From Gammaproteobacteria bacterium (GTDB taxonomy: Bacteria; Pseudomonadota; Gammaproteobacteria; SZUA-229), in NCBI GenBank assembly GCA_030148865.1, contig JASBSR010000034.1, positions 1-36,542 of the forward strand: a DNA stretch of 36,542 nucleotides, in the 5' to 3' direction. The translations under genes were made by a program, and so were the position numbers. This document shows, piece by piece, positions 35,859 through 36,542 of this stretch. How positions within the stretch are numbered: the first letter of the stretch is position 1; each line of letters begins with the position of its first letter. Below the pieces are notes generated by a model. It was not told where the DNA came from, searched no databases, and saw only the letters and a program-made list of their open reading frames with translations.

Positions 35859-36227
35859 ATGAAATTCAGCGAAGACAATCTTAATCAGGGCTATTTTATC
35901 AGCGCCTATACTGCCGAGCATATCGTGATCAATGGCCGCGCTCTGGCGAACAGCTTTGTGCTGGCCCCGGATGCAGTCATCGAACACTGGTCAGTGGCCG
36001 ATGTCAGTCAACTCAGGCCCGAGCATTTTGAAGCCGTGCTGGAGCTGCGCCCGGAAATCGTGTTAATTGGTACTGGCAGCACGCTCAAATTTCCTGATAT
36101 CGCCCATTATGCCCAGGTCATCAATCAGGGTATCGGTGTCGAAGCCATGGATACCGGCGCTGCCTGCCGTACCTATAATATTCTGCTGGGTGAAGGCCGG
36201 CGGGTGGTGGCGGCGTTAATCCTGTAA
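35859..36227 (+). CDS. Mth938-domain protein (DUF498)
   Basis: The 122-aa protein matches the Mth938/DUF498 fold, related to the mitochondrial complex I assembly factor NDUFAF3. Recognisable parts are YTAEHIVINGRALANSFVLA, then HWSVADVSQLRPEHFEAVLE, PEIVLIGTGSTLKFP and GVEAMDTGAACRTYNILLGE, where the family has its conserved Gly-Thr-Gly and Met-Asp-Thr-x-Ala-Ala. No enzymatic role is established for bacterial members. It stands alone between hom (divergent) and rpoS (convergent). Confidence 0.9.
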   Translation: MKFSEDNLNQGYFISAYTAEHIVINGRALANSFVLAPDAVIEHWSVADVSQLRPEHFEAVLELRPEIVLIGTGSTLKFPDIAHYAQVINQGIGVEAMDTGAACRTYNILLGEGRRVVAALIL

Positions 36228-36253
36228 AAACGTATTTGTCTGTGGCAATTTTT

Positions 36254-36290
36254 TTAAAACAAAAAAACCGGGAATGGCGCCATTCCCGGT
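36254..36290 (-). terminator. Rho-independent terminator of rpoS
   Basis: A perfect 24-base palindrome (36267-36290, arms ACCGGGAATGGC and its complement) is followed on the minus strand by TTTTTTTG and further T. It lies about 30 bases after the rpoS stop. Confidence 0.9.
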
Positions 36291-36320
36291 GATGTATCGA
36301 TCTTATTACTGCTATTAAAA

Positions 36321-36542
36321 CTACTGAAACAAAAGTTCTTCAGTGAAACCCTGATTTTCCAGAATCTTGCGTAATTGTTTAAGCGCATCCATCTGAATCT
36401 GACGCACCCGCTCACGGGTCACACCCAGTTCGCGGCCAACATCTTCCAGGGTGGTGCGTTCGTGATTGTTCAGACCAAAACGGCGTACCAGCACTTCGCG
36501 CTGTTTTTCTTCCAGCTGGCCCAGCCAGACTTCCAGATTAGC
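36321..36542 (-). CDS. rpoS: RNA polymerase sigma factor RpoS, C-terminal part
   Basis: The frame enters from the window edge and gives the last 73 residues of a sigma-70-family factor. Region 4 is complete: [20 protein letters not shown], then [20 protein letters not shown], the -35-recognition helix-turn-helix, and [13 protein letters not shown]. The short tail FTEELLFQ matches RpoS rather than RpoD or RpoH, in which the sequence after this helix differs. RpoS directs transcription in stationary phase and general stress. The upstream part is outside the window. Confidence 0.88.
   Translation of the reverse strand, partial: ANLEVWLGQLEEKQREVLVRRFGLNNHERTTLEDVGRELGVTRERVRQIQMDALKQLRKILENQGFTEELLFQ

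Overview
The window is a piece of a gammaproteobacterial chromosome of roughly balanced base composition. Almost every gene is a housekeeping gene recognisable from E. coli or Pseudomonas-type relatives, and several neighbourhoods match that class (plsX-fabH after rpmF and yceD; nrdR-ribD-ribE-ribBA-ribH-nusB-thiL-pgpA; trxB divergent from ftsK-lolA-rarA; rpoS and mutS in the same region). The species cannot be named from the sequence alone.

Layout. At 1-158 the window enters the 5' end of a tyrosine-recombinase integrase on the minus strand, followed by a repeat-rich leader (187-307), so a mobile island probably ends here. From 372 to 5525 mutS, nadK and recN run on the plus strand. A minus-strand block (5867-9442) carries a cold-shock-type protein and then yceD-rpmF-plsX-fabH plus a VOC-family gene, closed by a clear terminator at 6217-6237. 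maf (yceF type) follows on the plus strand. From 19216 down to 10223 runs a long co-directional minus-strand series: glyA, nrdR, ribD, an HslV-like Ntn-hydrolase gene, ribE, ribBA (degenerate second half), ribH, nusB, thiL, pgpA, a secreted retropepsin-like protease and a 51-codon unknown gene. It joins one-carbon and riboflavin synthesis to nucleotide-reductase control, rRNA antitermination, thiamine phosphate and phospholipid metabolism. ettA diverges from glyA.

The interval 21112-23442 differs. It holds a PilZ-domain gene, a broken response-regulator/GGDEF gene, an orphan PhnD-like periplasmic binding protein and a second tiny GGDEF-like remnant. It looks like a decaying cyclic-di-GMP signalling locus. 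Conserved genes resume with rarA, lolA, ftsK and ald (minus strand), then trxB, a DUF482 GNAT-like gene, aat and thrC (plus strand). A RelE-type toxin with a frameshifted Phd/YefM-type antitoxin sits between the convergent thrC and hom. A Mth938-domain gene and the 3' end of rpoS, with a strong terminator, close the window.

I see no CRISPR array, rRNA, tRNA or complete insertion sequence. No confident new defence or biosynthetic system is visible. The best leads are the HslV-like protein inside the riboflavin series, a cluster of stem-loops between ribBA and ribH, the frameshifted antitoxin beside an intact toxin, and a 51-aa gene whose ribosome-binding site lies in a perfect inverted repeat.
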